A stretch of 64,000 nucleotides of DNA from Mucilaginibacter flavus. Its GTDB lineage: Bacteria; Bacteroidota; Bacteroidia; Sphingobacteriales; Sphingobacteriaceae. Within the stretch, counting starts at the first letter, position 1. Each line of letters begins with the position of its first letter. The notes beneath the pieces were generated by a model. It did not search any database, was not told the DNA's origin, and saw nothing but the letters and a program-made list of their open reading frames with translations. Location of the stretch: NCBI RefSeq assembly GCF_030409315.1, contig NZ_JAUFPS010000005.1, positions 52,199 to 116,198 of the forward strand, written 5' to 3'. The translations under genes were made by a program, and so were the position numbers. Below are positions 34,072 through 42,735 of this stretch, piece after piece.

Positions 34072-35316
34072 TCAAAAAACTTCGCCTTCAAGGGGCCGGG
34101 GGGCAAACTCCCCCTCACTCTTCGCTATTACAATGGTAGCTACCCCATTGCCTATTACGTTGGTAATGGCCCGCGCTTCTGACATAAACCTATCTACCCC
34201 AAACAAAATGGCCAGCCCTTCAATCGGGATAACCTTAAGTGCGGTAAGTGTGCTGGTGAGTACAATAAAGCCGCTTCCCGTTACGCCCGCCGCACCTTTA
34301 GATGTAATCATCAGGATACCGATAATAACCAATTGCCGCTCTAAAGATAAGGGCACCTTAAAAACCTGCGCCAAAAATATCACCGACATAGATAGATATA
34401 TAGTAGTACCATCCAGGTTAAATGAATACCCGGCCGGAATCACCAGGCCCACTACCGAACGCGAGCAACCAAATTTTTCCATCTTTTCCATCATCGCAGG
34501 CAATGCCGACTCGGATGACGACGTACCCAGCACAATCAAAATTTCCTGCCGGATAAATTTCAGGTACTGCCACAGGCTAAATTTGTACAGGTAACAAATG
34601 ATATTAAGCACCACGAAAATGAACAGGGCCATAGTTAAATAAACCGATCCTAACAGCATGCCCAAAGGTTTGAGGGTGGCCACGCCATATTTACTGATGG
34701 TAAAAGCCATCCCACCGAAAGCGCCGATTGGGGCAACCTTCATCACTATTTTCATGATGTTAAAAAACACCTTGGCTATTTTATCAAACAGGTTAATTAC
34801 CACCTGGCCGGTATCGCCCATGCGGCTCAGCCCAAAGCCAAACAACACCGCGAAAAACAGCACCTGCAAAATATCGCCTTTGGCAAAAGCATCAAAGGCG
34901 TTAGTTGGTACTATGTGAGTAATAAAATCGCCCCAATGCATTTCGGCAGCTGCTTTTTGATAGGTAGCCAGTTTACCGCTGGTATCTACGGCCGCGTGAC
35001 CGGTAAAGCTATCGCCGGGTTTAACGATGTTGGCTACGGTAATACCTATAATAAGAGCAAAAGAGGTCACAATCTCAAAATAAAGCAACGCCTTGCCACC
35101 TACCCTGCCCACCTTTTTCATATCGCTCATGCCGGCTATGCCCAGCACAATGGTAAAAAATATGATAGGCGCTATCAGCATGGTAATTAAACTGATAAAT
35201 GTTTTGCTAATCACCTCGGCCGTTGGACCAATACCTTTAAAGTATAACCCAACAATGAGCCCCAATATGATGGCGATAAGTACCTGGAAATTTAAATTAG
35301 CAAAGAGGCGTTTCAT
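34072..35316 (-). CDS. dctA: Dicarboxylate:cation symporter
   Basis: A 414-residue polytopic transporter of the DAACS family, closest in motifs to C4-dicarboxylate carriers (DctA). Family hallmarks are the hairpin serine-rich motif GTSSSESALPAMMEKMEKFG, VIPAGYSFNLDGTTIYL, and DRFMSEARAITNVIGNGVAT with conserved Asp/Arg/Asn. It imports succinate, fumarate, malate or aspartate with protons or sodium at the inner membrane. The last residues, E-G-E-F-A-P-R-P-L-E-G-E-V-F, are encoded by a G/C-rich repeat of the type found between genes, so the original C-terminus was probably altered. Confidence 0.9.
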   Translation of the reverse strand: MKRLFANLNFQVLIAIILGLIVGLYFKGIGPTAEVISKTFISLITMLIAPIIFFTIVLGIAGMSDMKKVGRVGGKALLYFEIVTSFALIIGITVANIVKPGDSFTGHAAVDTSGKLATYQKAAAEMHWGDFITHIVPTNAFDAFAKGDILQVLFFAVLFGFGLSRMGDTGQVVINLFDKIAKVFFNIMKIVMKVAPIGAFGGMAFTISKYGVATLKPLGMLLGSVYLTMALFIFVVLNIICYLYKFSLWQYLKFIRQEILIVLGTSSSESALPAMMEKMEKFGCSRSVVGLVIPAGYSFNLDGTTIYLSMSVIFLAQVFKVPLSLERQLVIIGILMITSKGAAGVTGSGFIVLTSTLTALKVIPIEGLAILFGVDRFMSEARAITNVIGNGVATIVIAKSEGEFAPRPLEGEVF

Positions 35317-35511
35317 GGTTAACTGGTATAAGGCTCTCCCGGAGAACCGGGAACTGTACTATTTTACCGGCAAGATAATAAAACTTAACCCAACCTAATC
35401 AACCCATTCCAACCCAATCAACTTAATCAACCAACAAATTAATCCTTTTCAATATATAATAGTCCTATATGTGTATTTGGTTTAAAAGCCGGTACATTAA
35501 AATTATACACC

Positions 35512-35694
35512 ATGAAAAAGAGATTTGTTGCATTTGCACTATTAATATCAGCAGTTGTATTATCAGTAACCTCGGGTTGTGTAGTACGTGACGGATATGG
35601 CCGTGGATACCACCATGATGGGTACCACCACGGATATTATGATGGTTATCATGACGATCGTGGACACGACCACGATGGCTATAACCATTATTAA
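35512..35694 (+). CDS. Small His/Tyr/Gly/Asp-rich lipoprotein
   Basis: A 60-residue product: leader RFVAFALLISAVVLSVTSG followed by the lipobox cysteine, then V-V-R-D-G-Y and a mature region of about 38 residues of which most are His, Asp, Gly and Tyr (repeats of H-x-G-Y and D-G-Y). Such composition suggests divalent metal binding (inference). No homologous family is named. A terminator hairpin (35731-35741 with 35747-35757, then tttgtttt) follows. Confidence 0.65.
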   Translation: MKKRFVAFALLISAVVLSVTSGCVVRDGYGRGYHHDGYHHGYYDGYHDDRGHDHDGYNHY

Positions 35695-35730
35695 TATTTA
35701 ATATAAAGATTGTTGTTGAGTGATTGTTAG

Positions 35731-35765
35731 CAGGGCGGTGATTTTATCATCGCTCTGTTTGTTTT
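35731..35765 (+). terminator. Terminator after the small lipoprotein gene
   Basis: cagggcggtga (35731-35741) pairs with tcatcgctctg (35747-35757) with two G-U-type pairs, followed by TTTGTTTT. Confidence 0.65.
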
Positions 35766-35935
35766 ATAGATTATGCTCCCCACCAAATCTAACCCTATAT
35801 CTTCACCAAAGCTTCATCAAATAGTTGCTATGAGCAACTAACTTAGCGGCACTAATTTATTTAATGCTCAACACTTTACCCCATTGCTACGTAACAGGTA
35901 AATCCTGGCTAATTGCGTGCGGATTAAACCTTTTT

Positions 35936-36841
35936 ATGAAGAAAAATCTTTACTTAACACTTTTCACCCTATTATTTATTCTTACTGCCCACATTGCTTT
36001 TGCACAAACGGCTTCGGTTGATACCATTGGCGATAAAGGCGAGAAAAAATCGGGACTAAAGATTGGCCTTAATTATTTGAGCAATGCGGTACTACTGGGC
36101 CGGGCCGATACGGTAAGAACATCACTACTTGAACCCGAAATAAAATACACCTTTGCCCCCGGCATTTACATTACCGGCAATTTAGAGTACGTTCCCAACC
36201 GCAAAAAGCATCATGTTGATGGTGGCAGCCTGGGTTTAGGTTATGATTTTGAAATCGGCGATAACTTAAGTGGAGGAGTATCTTATACCAAATTGTTCTA
36301 CAGCTCATCAAGCACGCAGATCGGTTCGGCTATCAGCCATTCCTTTAACGCCAATTTAGATTATAACATCGGCGATATCATTACCCCATCTATCAGTGTA
36401 GACTACAATATTATTAAACAAGGTTTTGGTAATGATGTATTGCTCAACGCCGGTATTAACCACGATTTTACAATTGAAGATGTATTTGGTGACGGCGACG
36501 AACTCACCTTTACCCCTACCGCGACCGTAAACGCGGGCACACAAAACTTTTACGACGCCTACTTCTCTGTAAAAAAATATAAAGTAACTCAAAAAGGCCA
36601 GGCCAAAGAAGCCAGGGCAAAAGCACTGTTGGCGGCAAACGCCGCGAAGCTAAGCCAATTCACCTTGCTGGATTATGAACTATCTATGCCCATCGAATAC
36701 AAAACAGGTATCTTCATTTTCAGCGTGACGCCTACTTATGCCATCGCGAGGAATAAGCTGCCCGCGCAAATCACATCAACCATGGTAAATAGCAATAACG
36801 GGATATTTTATTTGCAGGTTGGGGTGGTGGTGAAGATATAG
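35936..36841 (+). CDS. Predicted outer-membrane beta-barrel protein
   Basis: A 301-residue exported protein; ATG 35936 is chosen because it begins the signal peptide MKKNLYLTLFTLLFILTAHIAFAQ (an in-frame ATG at 35864 gives an uncharged, unlikely leader). The mature part alternates short amphipathic strands with turns (LKIGLNYLSNAVLLG, YITGNLEYVPNRKK, NLSGGVSYTKLFYSS) and ends FYLQVGVVVKI, typical of small outer-membrane barrels. An Ala-rich helix (QAKEARAKALLAANAAKLSQ) interrupts the last part. Function unknown. Confidence 0.65.
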   Translation: MKKNLYLTLFTLLFILTAHIAFAQTASVDTIGDKGEKKSGLKIGLNYLSNAVLLGRADTVRTSLLEPEIKYTFAPGIYITGNLEYVPNRKKHHVDGGSLGLGYDFEIGDNLSGGVSYTKLFYSSSSTQIGSAISHSFNANLDYNIGDIITPSISVDYNIIKQGFGNDVLLNAGINHDFTIEDVFGDGDELTFTPTATVNAGTQNFYDAYFSVKKYKVTQKGQAKEARAKALLAANAAKLSQFTLLDYELSMPIEYKTGIFIFSVTPTYAIARNKLPAQITSTMVNSNNGIFYLQVGVVVKI

Positions 36842-36887
36842 ACACGGATTTCATTTGGGTTAAAACCGTATCTTGTTCTGAATTTAA

Positions 36888-37625
36888 ATGCATGATTTAA
36901 TGAATCCCTACTTCCCCTTAGATAATCATTTCAATAATTTATATGGTGAGATTGGCGAAACAATTAAACAACTTTATCCAATTGGCCTGGCAAGAGAGAC
37001 CAATGAATATAAAGAGCACTTAGGTATAAAAAGTGTAATGAAAGTTTTCGAAGAAAATGGCTTCCATAATGCAAAGTTTAATAAACCATGGAAAGAGTTT
37101 TTAAAAAAAATCAAATTCGGAACTAAAAAAAAGATTCACAATATCAGCTATCTTACTAATCCCAGTTTTAGTGGAGAACTAATTTTGGAGCGATATAATG
37201 ACGATGCGCTCTGTAGGGTAAAGAAGATTGTGTTTTCAGTTAGCCAGGTAGCACACTTTTTTACCATTTATGGAGTGGACGAAACATATATAAAAGAAAA
37301 GGAAAAACCTTCGTTAAATGGATATCATGCCATAAATGTGATCACAGAATCGCCTTACAGCGAATTTGAAAGTAGCTTTAAAAATATACATACCGCAATA
37401 GCAGCACATTTTGTTGAATATAAATTTGTACCGATAAGGGCATCTTTATACACGGTAAAAGATTTGCAAACACCTTACAGCGATTTACACGAATGCAGCA
37501 TTCACAATGCCCTATTTGACAATTCCTTTGATTATCAGCAGGTACGTTTTTTTAGAGGAGAAATGTTTTATGGCGCGCCCCGAAGCAATATTGATGTTGT
37601 TTTACTACCACCACCAGTAGTGTAG
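36888..37625 (+). CDS. Hypothetical protein, AT-rich
   Basis: A 245-residue soluble protein without signal peptide or membrane helix. It begins MHDLMNPYFPLDNHFNNLYG; a second ATG at 36900 is an equally possible start. No motif I recognise; it is rich in Phe, Tyr, Asn and Lys, and the gene is visibly more AT-rich than its neighbours, which may mean recent acquisition. A gene remnant on the opposite strand lies just behind it. Confidence 0.55.
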   Translation: MHDLMNPYFPLDNHFNNLYGEIGETIKQLYPIGLARETNEYKEHLGIKSVMKVFEENGFHNAKFNKPWKEFLKKIKFGTKKKIHNISYLTNPSFSGELILERYNDDALCRVKKIVFSVSQVAHFFTIYGVDETYIKEKEKPSLNGYHAINVITESPYSEFESSFKNIHTAIAAHFVEYKFVPIRASLYTVKDLQTPYSDLHECSIHNALFDNSFDYQQVRFFRGEMFYGAPRSNIDVVLLPPPVV

Positions 37626-37632
37626 CATCGGA

Positions 37633-37749
37633 TTAATACTTTTTTAGATATTCTTCTCTTACGTGTCCCTGTCCCATTGAAACAAAAGCTTTGTAGCGAC
37701 CCATCCTTAATATTTTTTGTCCGTAGGTGCCAAACCCCAAGGCATGGCC
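37633..37749 (-). pseudogene. C-terminal remnant of an unidentified gene
   Basis: A minus-strand frame of 38 codons, open from an in-frame TAG (37752-37750) to TAA (37635-37633), reads G-H-A-L-G-F-G-T-Y-G-Q-K-I-L then RMGRYKAFVSMGQGHVREEY and ends L-K-K-Y. This is protein-like in composition yet has no start in place, so it looks like the tail of a decayed gene. Confidence 0.35.
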
Positions 37750-37898
37750 CTACAATGGAGGTTAAAACTCAATAAATCCCATCGCAATAAAAGCAAGCTA
37801 TTAGTCTAAAAAAATGCCTTAAAAACCTTCATTTACAGCCTCAATGCTGCTCTATTGCCGCCATATCAGCCAATTACAAAAACTTTTTTACGCAAGCC

Positions 37899-37929
37899 CT
37901 TGAAAATCAAAAAATAGTACCTACCTTTG
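37899..37929 (+). promoter_or_regulatory. Bacteroidota housekeeping promoter of the str operon
   Basis: A cTTG (37899-37902) is followed after 19 nt by TACCTTTG (37922-37929), matching the TTTG / TAnnTTTG consensus of the Bacteroidota primary sigma factor with correct spacing. The expected transcript start is about 37936, giving an untranslated leader of roughly 40 nt before rpsL. Confidence 0.75.
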
Positions 37930-37974
37930 CAGTCCTTAAAATAAGGATAAAACTGTAAATACAAAAAGGAAAAA

Positions 37975-38397
37975 ATGCCTACTATTCAGCAATTAGTTAG
38001 AAAAGGTAGAGTAGCTCTGGTTGACAAGAGTAAGTCACCAGCGTTGGACAGCTGTCCACAGCGAAGAGGCGTATGCACACGCGTGTATACCACTACCCCT
38101 AAAAAACCAAACTCAGCAATGCGTAAAGTTGCCCGTGTGCGCTTAACCAACGGTAAAGAAGTAAATGCTTACATCCCGGGTGAAGGTCACAACTTACAGG
38201 AGCACTCTATCGTTTTGATCCGCGGTGGTCGTGTTAAGGATTTACCAGGTGTACGTTACCACATCATCCGTGGCGCGTTAGATACATCAGGTGTTGCCGG
38301 TCGTAACCAACGTCGTTCTAAATACGGAACAAAACGTCCTAAACCAGGTCAGGCAGCTGCACCTACCAAAGGCGCACCAGCTAAGAAGAAAAAATAA
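37975..38397 (+). CDS. rpsL: 30S ribosomal protein S12
   Basis: A 140-residue S12 of the 30S decoding centre. Canonical stretches: [52 protein letters not shown] (K43-equivalent region), [27 protein letters not shown]. The wild-type lysines at the two classical streptomycin-resistance positions appear to be present (TTPKKPNS and GRVKDLP). Slightly longer than the E. coli protein, with an Ala/Lys-rich tail ([11 protein letters not shown]). First gene of the str cluster. Confidence 0.98.
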   Translation: MPTIQQLVRKGRVALVDKSKSPALDSCPQRRGVCTRVYTTTPKKPNSAMRKVARVRLTNGKEVNAYIPGEGHNLQEHSIVLIRGGRVKDLPGVRYHIIRGALDTSGVAGRNQRRSKYGTKRPKPGQAAAPTKGAPAKKKK

Positions 38398-38399
38398 TT

Positions 38400-38417
38400 A
38401 AGGAGGATAGAAAGCAA
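38400..38417 (+). promoter_or_regulatory. Perfect Shine-Dalgarno sequence before rpsG
   Basis: AAGGAGG at 38400-38406 with 10 nt to the ATG at 38417. The other starts inspected here (rpsL, fusA, rpsJ, ilvD, nrdA) lack this, as is usual in Bacteroidota, so this site stands out. Confidence 0.85.
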
Positions 38418-38884
38418 TGAGAAAGTCAAAACCAAAAAAGAGAATTATCCTTCCTGATCCACGGTTCAATGATACCATGGTTACAAGGTTTGTAAATAAC
38501 ATGATGTATGATGGTAAAAAATCTACCGCGTACGCTATATTTTATAACGCAGTTGATATTGTTGAAAAGAAAACCAGCGAAAGCGGTTTAGAAACCTGGA
38601 AAAAGGCTTTAAACAATGTTATGCCAGCTGTAGAAGTTAAAAGCCGCCGTGTAGGTGGTGCTAACTTCCAGGTACCAACCGAAGTTCGTCCGGAGCGTAA
38701 AATCGCTTTAGGTATGAAATGGTTAATCAGCTATGCCCGTCGTCGTGGTGAAAAAACCATGATGGAGAAATTAGCCGGCGAAATCATCTCAGCAGCTAAA
38801 GGTGAAGGTGCAGCAGTGAAAAAGAAAGAAGATACGCATAAAATGGCTGAAGCCAACAAAGCGTTCTCACACTTTAGATTCTAA
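38417..38884 (+). CDS. rpsG: 30S ribosomal protein S7
   Basis: A 155-residue S7, the primary binder of the 16S 3' major domain and, in E. coli, the translational repressor of the str operon. Recognisable blocks: [73 protein letters not shown] ([16 protein letters not shown]). It begins 19 nt after rpsL and carries a full Shine-Dalgarno sequence, which could be linked to S7 autoregulation. An inverted pair of period-8 tracts follows before fusA. Confidence 0.98.
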   Translation: MRKSKPKKRIILPDPRFNDTMVTRFVNNMMYDGKKSTAYAIFYNAVDIVEKKTSESGLETWKKALNNVMPAVEVKSRRVGGANFQVPTEVRPERKIALGMKWLISYARRRGEKTMMEKLAGEIISAAKGEGAAVKKKEDTHKMAEANKAFSHFRF

Positions 38885-39060
38885 TTATTGAATTAGTGAG
38901 TTAGTGAATTATTGATTTAGTAACATTAGGCTAATCAGTAATTCACAACTTTGCAAGTTCATTAATAAAAATTACTGAATAACAGGATCAGTGATTTGAA
39001 ACCATTAAAGTAATTTATTTTTTCACTCACTAATTCACTAATTCAATAACTCAATAATTA
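38884..39060. repeat. rpsG-fusA spacer with inverted period-8 tracts
   Basis: attgaatt, agtgagtt, agtgaatt, attgattt words at about 38887-38921, and the complementary actcacta, attcacta, attcaata, actcaata at about 39024-39057, which ends just before the fusA ATG at 39063. The arms could fold into a stem around a loop of about 100 nt. Confidence 0.8.
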
Positions 39061-39062
39061 AT

Positions 39063-41174
39063 ATGTCAAGAGATCTAAGATTTACAAGAAATATAGGTAT
39101 TGCCGCTCACATTGATGCCGGTAAAACCACTACTACCGAACGTATCCTTTACTATGCTGGTGTAAGCCACAAAATTGGTGAGGTACACGAAGGTGCAGCT
39201 ACCATGGACTGGATGGCACAAGAGCAGGAACGTGGTATTACCATTACATCTGCTGCTACAACAGTTAACTGGAACTACAGAGGTCAAAAATACCATATCA
39301 ACATTATTGATACCCCGGGTCACGTGGATTTTACTGTAGAAGTAAACCGCTCACTGCGTGTATTAGATGGTTTGGTGTTCCTTTTTAGCGCTGTTGATGG
39401 TGTTGAGCCTCAATCAGAAACTAACTGGCGCCTTGCCAACAACTACAACGTTGCCCGTATTGGTTTCGTTAACAAAATGGACCGTTCTGGTGCCGACTTT
39501 TTAAATGTTGTAAAACAGGTAAAAAGCATGTTAGGCAGCAACGCTGTGCCTCTTCAATTACCTATCGGTTCTGAAGAGAAATTTCAGGGTGTTGTTGACT
39601 TAATTAACTGGAGAGGTGTTGTTTGGAATGAGCATGATAAAGGTATGACCTTTACTGAAGTGCCTATCCCGGAGGATATGTTGGAAGAAGCAACCGAGTG
39701 GAGAGAGAAATTACTTGAATCAGTAGCTGAGTATGACGAAAGCCTGATGGAGAAATTCTTTGACGCACCTGAAACTATTACCGAGCGTGAAGTACTTGAC
39801 GCTTTACGTAAAGCCGTTTTAGATGCTAAAATTGTTCCTATGGTATGTGGTTCATCTTTCAAAAACAAAGGTGTACAAACCATGCTTGATTACGTGATGG
39901 AATTGCTACCTTCACCTATGGATGTTGAAGGTATCATTGGTACCAACCCAGACACCGGCGAAGAAATTTTACGCAGACCATCTGAAAAAGAACCATTTGC
40001 AGCATTAGCGTTTAAAATCGCGACAGATCCTTTCGTAGGTCGTTTGTGCTTTATCCGCGTATACTCAGGTAACCTTGAGGCTGGCTCATATGTGCATAAC
40101 ATGCGTTCTGATAACAAAGAGCGTATCTCCCGTATCTTCCAGATGCATGCTAACAAGCAAAACCCAATCCCTAACGTAGGTGCAGGTGATATTGCTGCGG
40201 TAGTAGGCTTTAAAGATATCAAAACCGGTGATACCCTTTGCGACGAGAAACACCCGATCATCCTGGAGTCAATGAATTTCCCTGACCCGGTTATCGGTTT
40301 AGCTATTGAGCCTAAAACTCAGGCCGACGTTGATAAATTAGGTATTGCTTTAGGTAAATTATCTGAAGAAGATCCTACCTTCCACGTAAAATCTGACGAA
40401 GAAACCGGTCAAACCGTAATTAGCGGTATGGGCGAGCTTCACTTAGATATCATCATGGACCGCTTAAAACGTGAGTTTAAAGTAGAGGTTAACCAGGGTG
40501 CGCCACAAGTAGCTTACAAAGAGTCAATCACCGGTACTGTACAGCACCGCGAAACTTATAAAAAACAAACTGGTGGTCGTGGTAAATTTGCCGATATCCA
40601 GGTTATACTTTCACCAAACGATGAAGGCCAGGAAGGCTTACAGTTTGTGAATGAAATCAGCGGTGGTTCAATCCCACGTGAGTTTATTCCATCTGTTGAA
40701 AAAGGCTTCAAAGCTTCAATGGACAATGGTGTATTGGCAGGCTATCCTTTAACCAGCTTAAAAGTTAGGTTAATTGACGGTTCATTCCACGCGGTCGATT
40801 CAGACGCGCTATCTTTCGAGTTAGCTGCTAAGATGGCTTACCGTGAGGCATTACCAAAATGTAAACCAGTATTGTTAGAGCCGATCATGAAAATCGAGAT
40901 CCTTACCCCAGAAGAAAACATGGGTGATGTAATCGGTGACATGAACCGTCGTCGTGGCCAGCTGTTAGGTATGGATTCACGCGCAGGTGCACAGGTTATT
41001 AAAGCAACTGTACCACTTTCAGAAATGTTTGGTTATGTAACCCAGTTACGTACTATCACATCTGGCCGTGCTACTTCAACCATGGAGTTTGATCACTATG
41101 CTGAAGCACCACGTAACGTACAGGAAGAAGTAGTAGCCAAAGCAAGAGGCAAAAGAGCTGCTGCAAACGCATAA
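39063..41174 (+). CDS. fusA: Elongation factor G
   Basis: A translational GTPase of 703 residues that drives translocation. G-domain motifs: G1 [13 protein letters not shown], switch [11 protein letters not shown]3 [10 protein letters not shown]4 NKMDR. Then the G' insert, domain II, and domains III-V with EVNRSL... and [26 protein letters not shown], and the C-terminal [22 protein letters not shown]. Length and order are normal for the canonical EF-G. Third gene of the str cluster; no tuf follows. Confidence 0.98.
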   Translation: MSRDLRFTRNIGIAAHIDAGKTTTTERILYYAGVSHKIGEVHEGAATMDWMAQEQERGITITSAATTVNWNYRGQKYHINIIDTPGHVDFTVEVNRSLRVLDGLVFLFSAVDGVEPQSETNWRLANNYNVARIGFVNKMDRSGADFLNVVKQVKSMLGSNAVPLQLPIGSEEKFQGVVDLINWRGVVWNEHDKGMTFTEVPIPEDMLEEATEWREKLLESVAEYDESLMEKFFDAPETITEREVLDALRKAVLDAKIVPMVCGSSFKNKGVQTMLDYVMELLPSPMDVEGIIGTNPDTGEEILRRPSEKEPFAALAFKIATDPFVGRLCFIRVYSGNLEAGSYVHNMRSDNKERISRIFQMHANKQNPIPNVGAGDIAAVVGFKDIKTGDTLCDEKHPIILESMNFPDPVIGLAIEPKTQADVDKLGIALGKLSEEDPTFHVKSDEETGQTVISGMGELHLDIIMDRLKREFKVEVNQGAPQVAYKESITGTVQHRETYKKQTGGRGKFADIQVILSPNDEGQEGLQFVNEISGGSIPREFIPSVEKGFKASMDNGVLAGYPLTSLKVRLIDGSFHAVDSDALSFELAAKMAYREALPKCKPVLLEPIMKIEILTPEENMGDVIGDMNRRRGQLLGMDSRAGAQVIKATVPLSEMFGYVTQLRTITSGRATSTMEFDHYAEAPRNVQEEVVAKARGKRAAANA

Positions 41175-41323
41175 TTTAAGTTGAATGGTTGATTGAGTGA
41201 GTGGTTGATTGAGTTTTAAAAACCTAATCAACTTAATCTAACTCAATCAACCTAATCAACTAACAGATAAACAATCAATTGCCCTAATAAATAGCTCTTA
41301 GGGTAATCAAATTAACAAACAAA
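41175..41323. repeat. fusA-rpsJ spacer with inverted repeat tracts
   Basis: ttgattgagtgagtggttgattgag (about 41189-41213) is answered by aacctaatc, aacttaatc, taactcaatc, aacctaatc words at about 41220-41260 in the complementary sense. No gene. Confidence 0.7.
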
Positions 41324-41629
41324 ATGAGCCAAAGAATCAGGATCAAATTAAAATCTTACGATTACAACCTGGTAGATAAATCTGCTGAGAAAATCGTAAA
41401 AACAGTAAAGCCAACAGGCGCTGTAGTTAGCGGACCACTTCCGTTACCAACCGAAAAGAAAATTTTCACCGTATTACGTTCACCACACGTAAACAAAAAG
41501 GCACGTGAGCAATTCCAACTTTGCTCATACAAACGTTTATTAGATATTTACAGCTCTAACTCAAAAACTGTAGATGCCCTAATGAAATTGGAGTTGCCAA
41601 GCGGCGTTGAGGTTGAAATCAAAGTTTGA
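41324..41629 (+). CDS. rpsJ: 30S ribosomal protein S10
   Basis: A 101-residue S10: [60 protein letters not shown], and [17 protein letters not shown] end. Structural protein of the 30S head, and NusE in transcription antitermination. In many Bacteroidota rpsJ continues directly into rplC-rplD-rplW; here it is followed by a strong terminator and a lipoprotein gene, so the S10 block is split from this str cluster. Confidence 0.97.
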   Translation: MSQRIRIKLKSYDYNLVDKSAEKIVKTVKPTGAVVSGPLPLPTEKKIFTVLRSPHVNKKAREQFQLCSYKRLLDIYSSNSKTVDALMKLELPSGVEVEIKV

Positions 41630-41665
41630 TAGATGCCCGGTCCACTGAAAGGTGTGGAACAACAT

Positions 41666-41702
41666 AAAAAACACCATCCGTTTTCGGGTGGTGTTTTTTT
41701 GT
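41666..41702 (+). terminator. Rho-independent terminator of the str operon
   Basis: aaaaaacaccatccg (41666-41680), a tttt loop, and cgggtggtgtttttt (41685-41699) form a 15-bp stem with one wobble, followed by further T residues. Confidence 0.9.
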
Positions 41703-41724
41703 TTATATAGACTTATATTTAGCT

Positions 41725-42117
41725 ATGCGAAAAGCCCTTTTAGTAACTATAATTGCTTTATTAAACTTTAGCTGTTCAGAACGCCATAGAATTACTAAAA
41801 TGGCCTCTGCACTTGGCAAGTGTGAAAGTGAATGGAAGTACTTTACATTAACCAAACCCATCAAAGGCATAGTTTTATTGCATACAAAAGGCTATTGTGG
41901 ATTTTCTCATACACATGCGAATACTATAATAATTGTTAACAACACGGATACCATTCGGGTTAATGGTCCTTGTTACACTCAGAATATCGATATATCCGAT
42001 TCAGTAATAGTTACCCAATACGACGATAACGGCAATGTTACCGGAGCTGCCGGAGATGGAAAATATGATTGTTCGATAAAGAAAACCTGTTACGGCCTGA
42101 TAAAAAAAATAAAATAG
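41725..42117 (+). CDS. Small lipoprotein, hypothetical
   Basis: A 130-residue predicted lipoprotein: leader KALLVTIIALLNFS followed by the lipobox cysteine (F-S-C-S). The mature part has five further cysteines (C33, C58, C82, C115 and C121) and the stretch VNNTDTIRVNGPCYTQN. No family recognised. It sits alone between the str terminator and a gene remnant. AT-rich composition. Confidence 0.6.
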   Translation: MRKALLVTIIALLNFSCSERHRITKMASALGKCESEWKYFTLTKPIKGIVLLHTKGYCGFSHTHANTIIIVNNTDTIRVNGPCYTQNIDISDSVIVTQYDDNGNVTGAAGDGKYDCSIKKTCYGLIKKIK

Positions 42118-42140
42118 TCGTTAACATTTTTGAATAACAC

Positions 42141-42339
42141 ATGAAGAAAAACAAGAAATAAGAAACCAAAAATTACAGATCCCGTTGTTCACAAAACGTC
42201 TTACGAACACTTAAATAAAGAAACATTATCCCTTCATATTCTCAATGCCATCGCAAAAGGGCAAGCTGATTTTAAAGCGAACCGTATAATAACTTTAGAA
42301 GAATTTAAGAAACGGCTAAGTTCCATTTATCAATATTGA
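42141..42339 (+). pseudogene. Broken small gene, antitoxin-like remnant
   Basis: An ATG at 42141 begins M-K-K-N-K-K and hits TAA at 42159. From about 42170 another frame is open to TGA 42337-42339 and reads I-T-D-P-V-V-H-K-T-S-Y-E-H-L, then NAIAKGQADFKANRIITLEE and F-K-K-R-L-S-S-I-Y-Q-Y. The I-x-x-G-x-x-D-F ... T-L-E-E-F pattern resembles the C-terminus of type II antitoxins. One frameshift in the A-rich start region would join the two. Identity is uncertain. Confidence 0.35.
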
Positions 42340-42348
42340 CAAAGCCGC

Positions 42349-42735
42349 TTATTCCTTTGTTTTTTCATCCTCAATCACTTCCTCTGTAAAAGTCAACCTG
42401 TTTCCAAAGGGATCATGTACAGTAACGTTTATTTCATTTGGGTTCCATTCCGGCACCTCTAAACCTGGTCGGTTATATTTGTACTGTTTGGCTAACAGAT
42501 TCTGATGGTAGGCCCTTAAGCCGGTAAACTCCCCTATCAATATATGCGCTCCGGGACTTGAGTCGCCATGATGTTCTGACAGGTGAAGTATCACATCGCG
42601 CAATGATACCTGCATATACAGCGGGGCCTCATCTGGCTGGTGTTTCCAATCTATTTTAAAACCAAGCCAGTGTATGTAAAATTCAATGGCTTTATTATAA
42701 TCAAAAACGCGAAGGATGGGTTTTACCGTTGTCAT
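42349..42735 (-). CDS. VOC (glyoxalase/bleomycin-resistance-like) protein
   Basis: A 128-residue protein with the vicinal-oxygen-chelate layout: an N-terminal KPILRVFDYNKAIEFYIHWLGF (beta-alpha module), a central LRDVILHLSEHHGD with a metal-type His-x-Ser-Glu-His, and NVTVHDPFGNRLTFTEE, the D-P-x-G-N-x-L-x-F closing motif. This is the bleomycin-resistance/glyoxalase superfamily; the specific substrate is unknown. Single gene on the minus strand, convergent with the remnant at 42141. Confidence 0.85.
   Translation of the reverse strand: MTTVKPILRVFDYNKAIEFYIHWLGFKIDWKHQPDEAPLYMQVSLRDVILHLSEHHGDSSPGAHILIGEFTGLRAYHQNLLAKQYKYNRPGLEVPEWNPNEINVTVHDPFGNRLTFTEEVIEDEKTKE

Larger units (their letters stand above)
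37626..37974. other. Spacer before rpsL: gene remnant plus promoter
   Basis: About 350 nt with no intact gene. It contains a minus-strand coding remnant (37633-37749) and, nearer rpsL, the str promoter (37899-37929). The rest, 37750-37890, shows nothing I can name. Confidence 0.6.
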
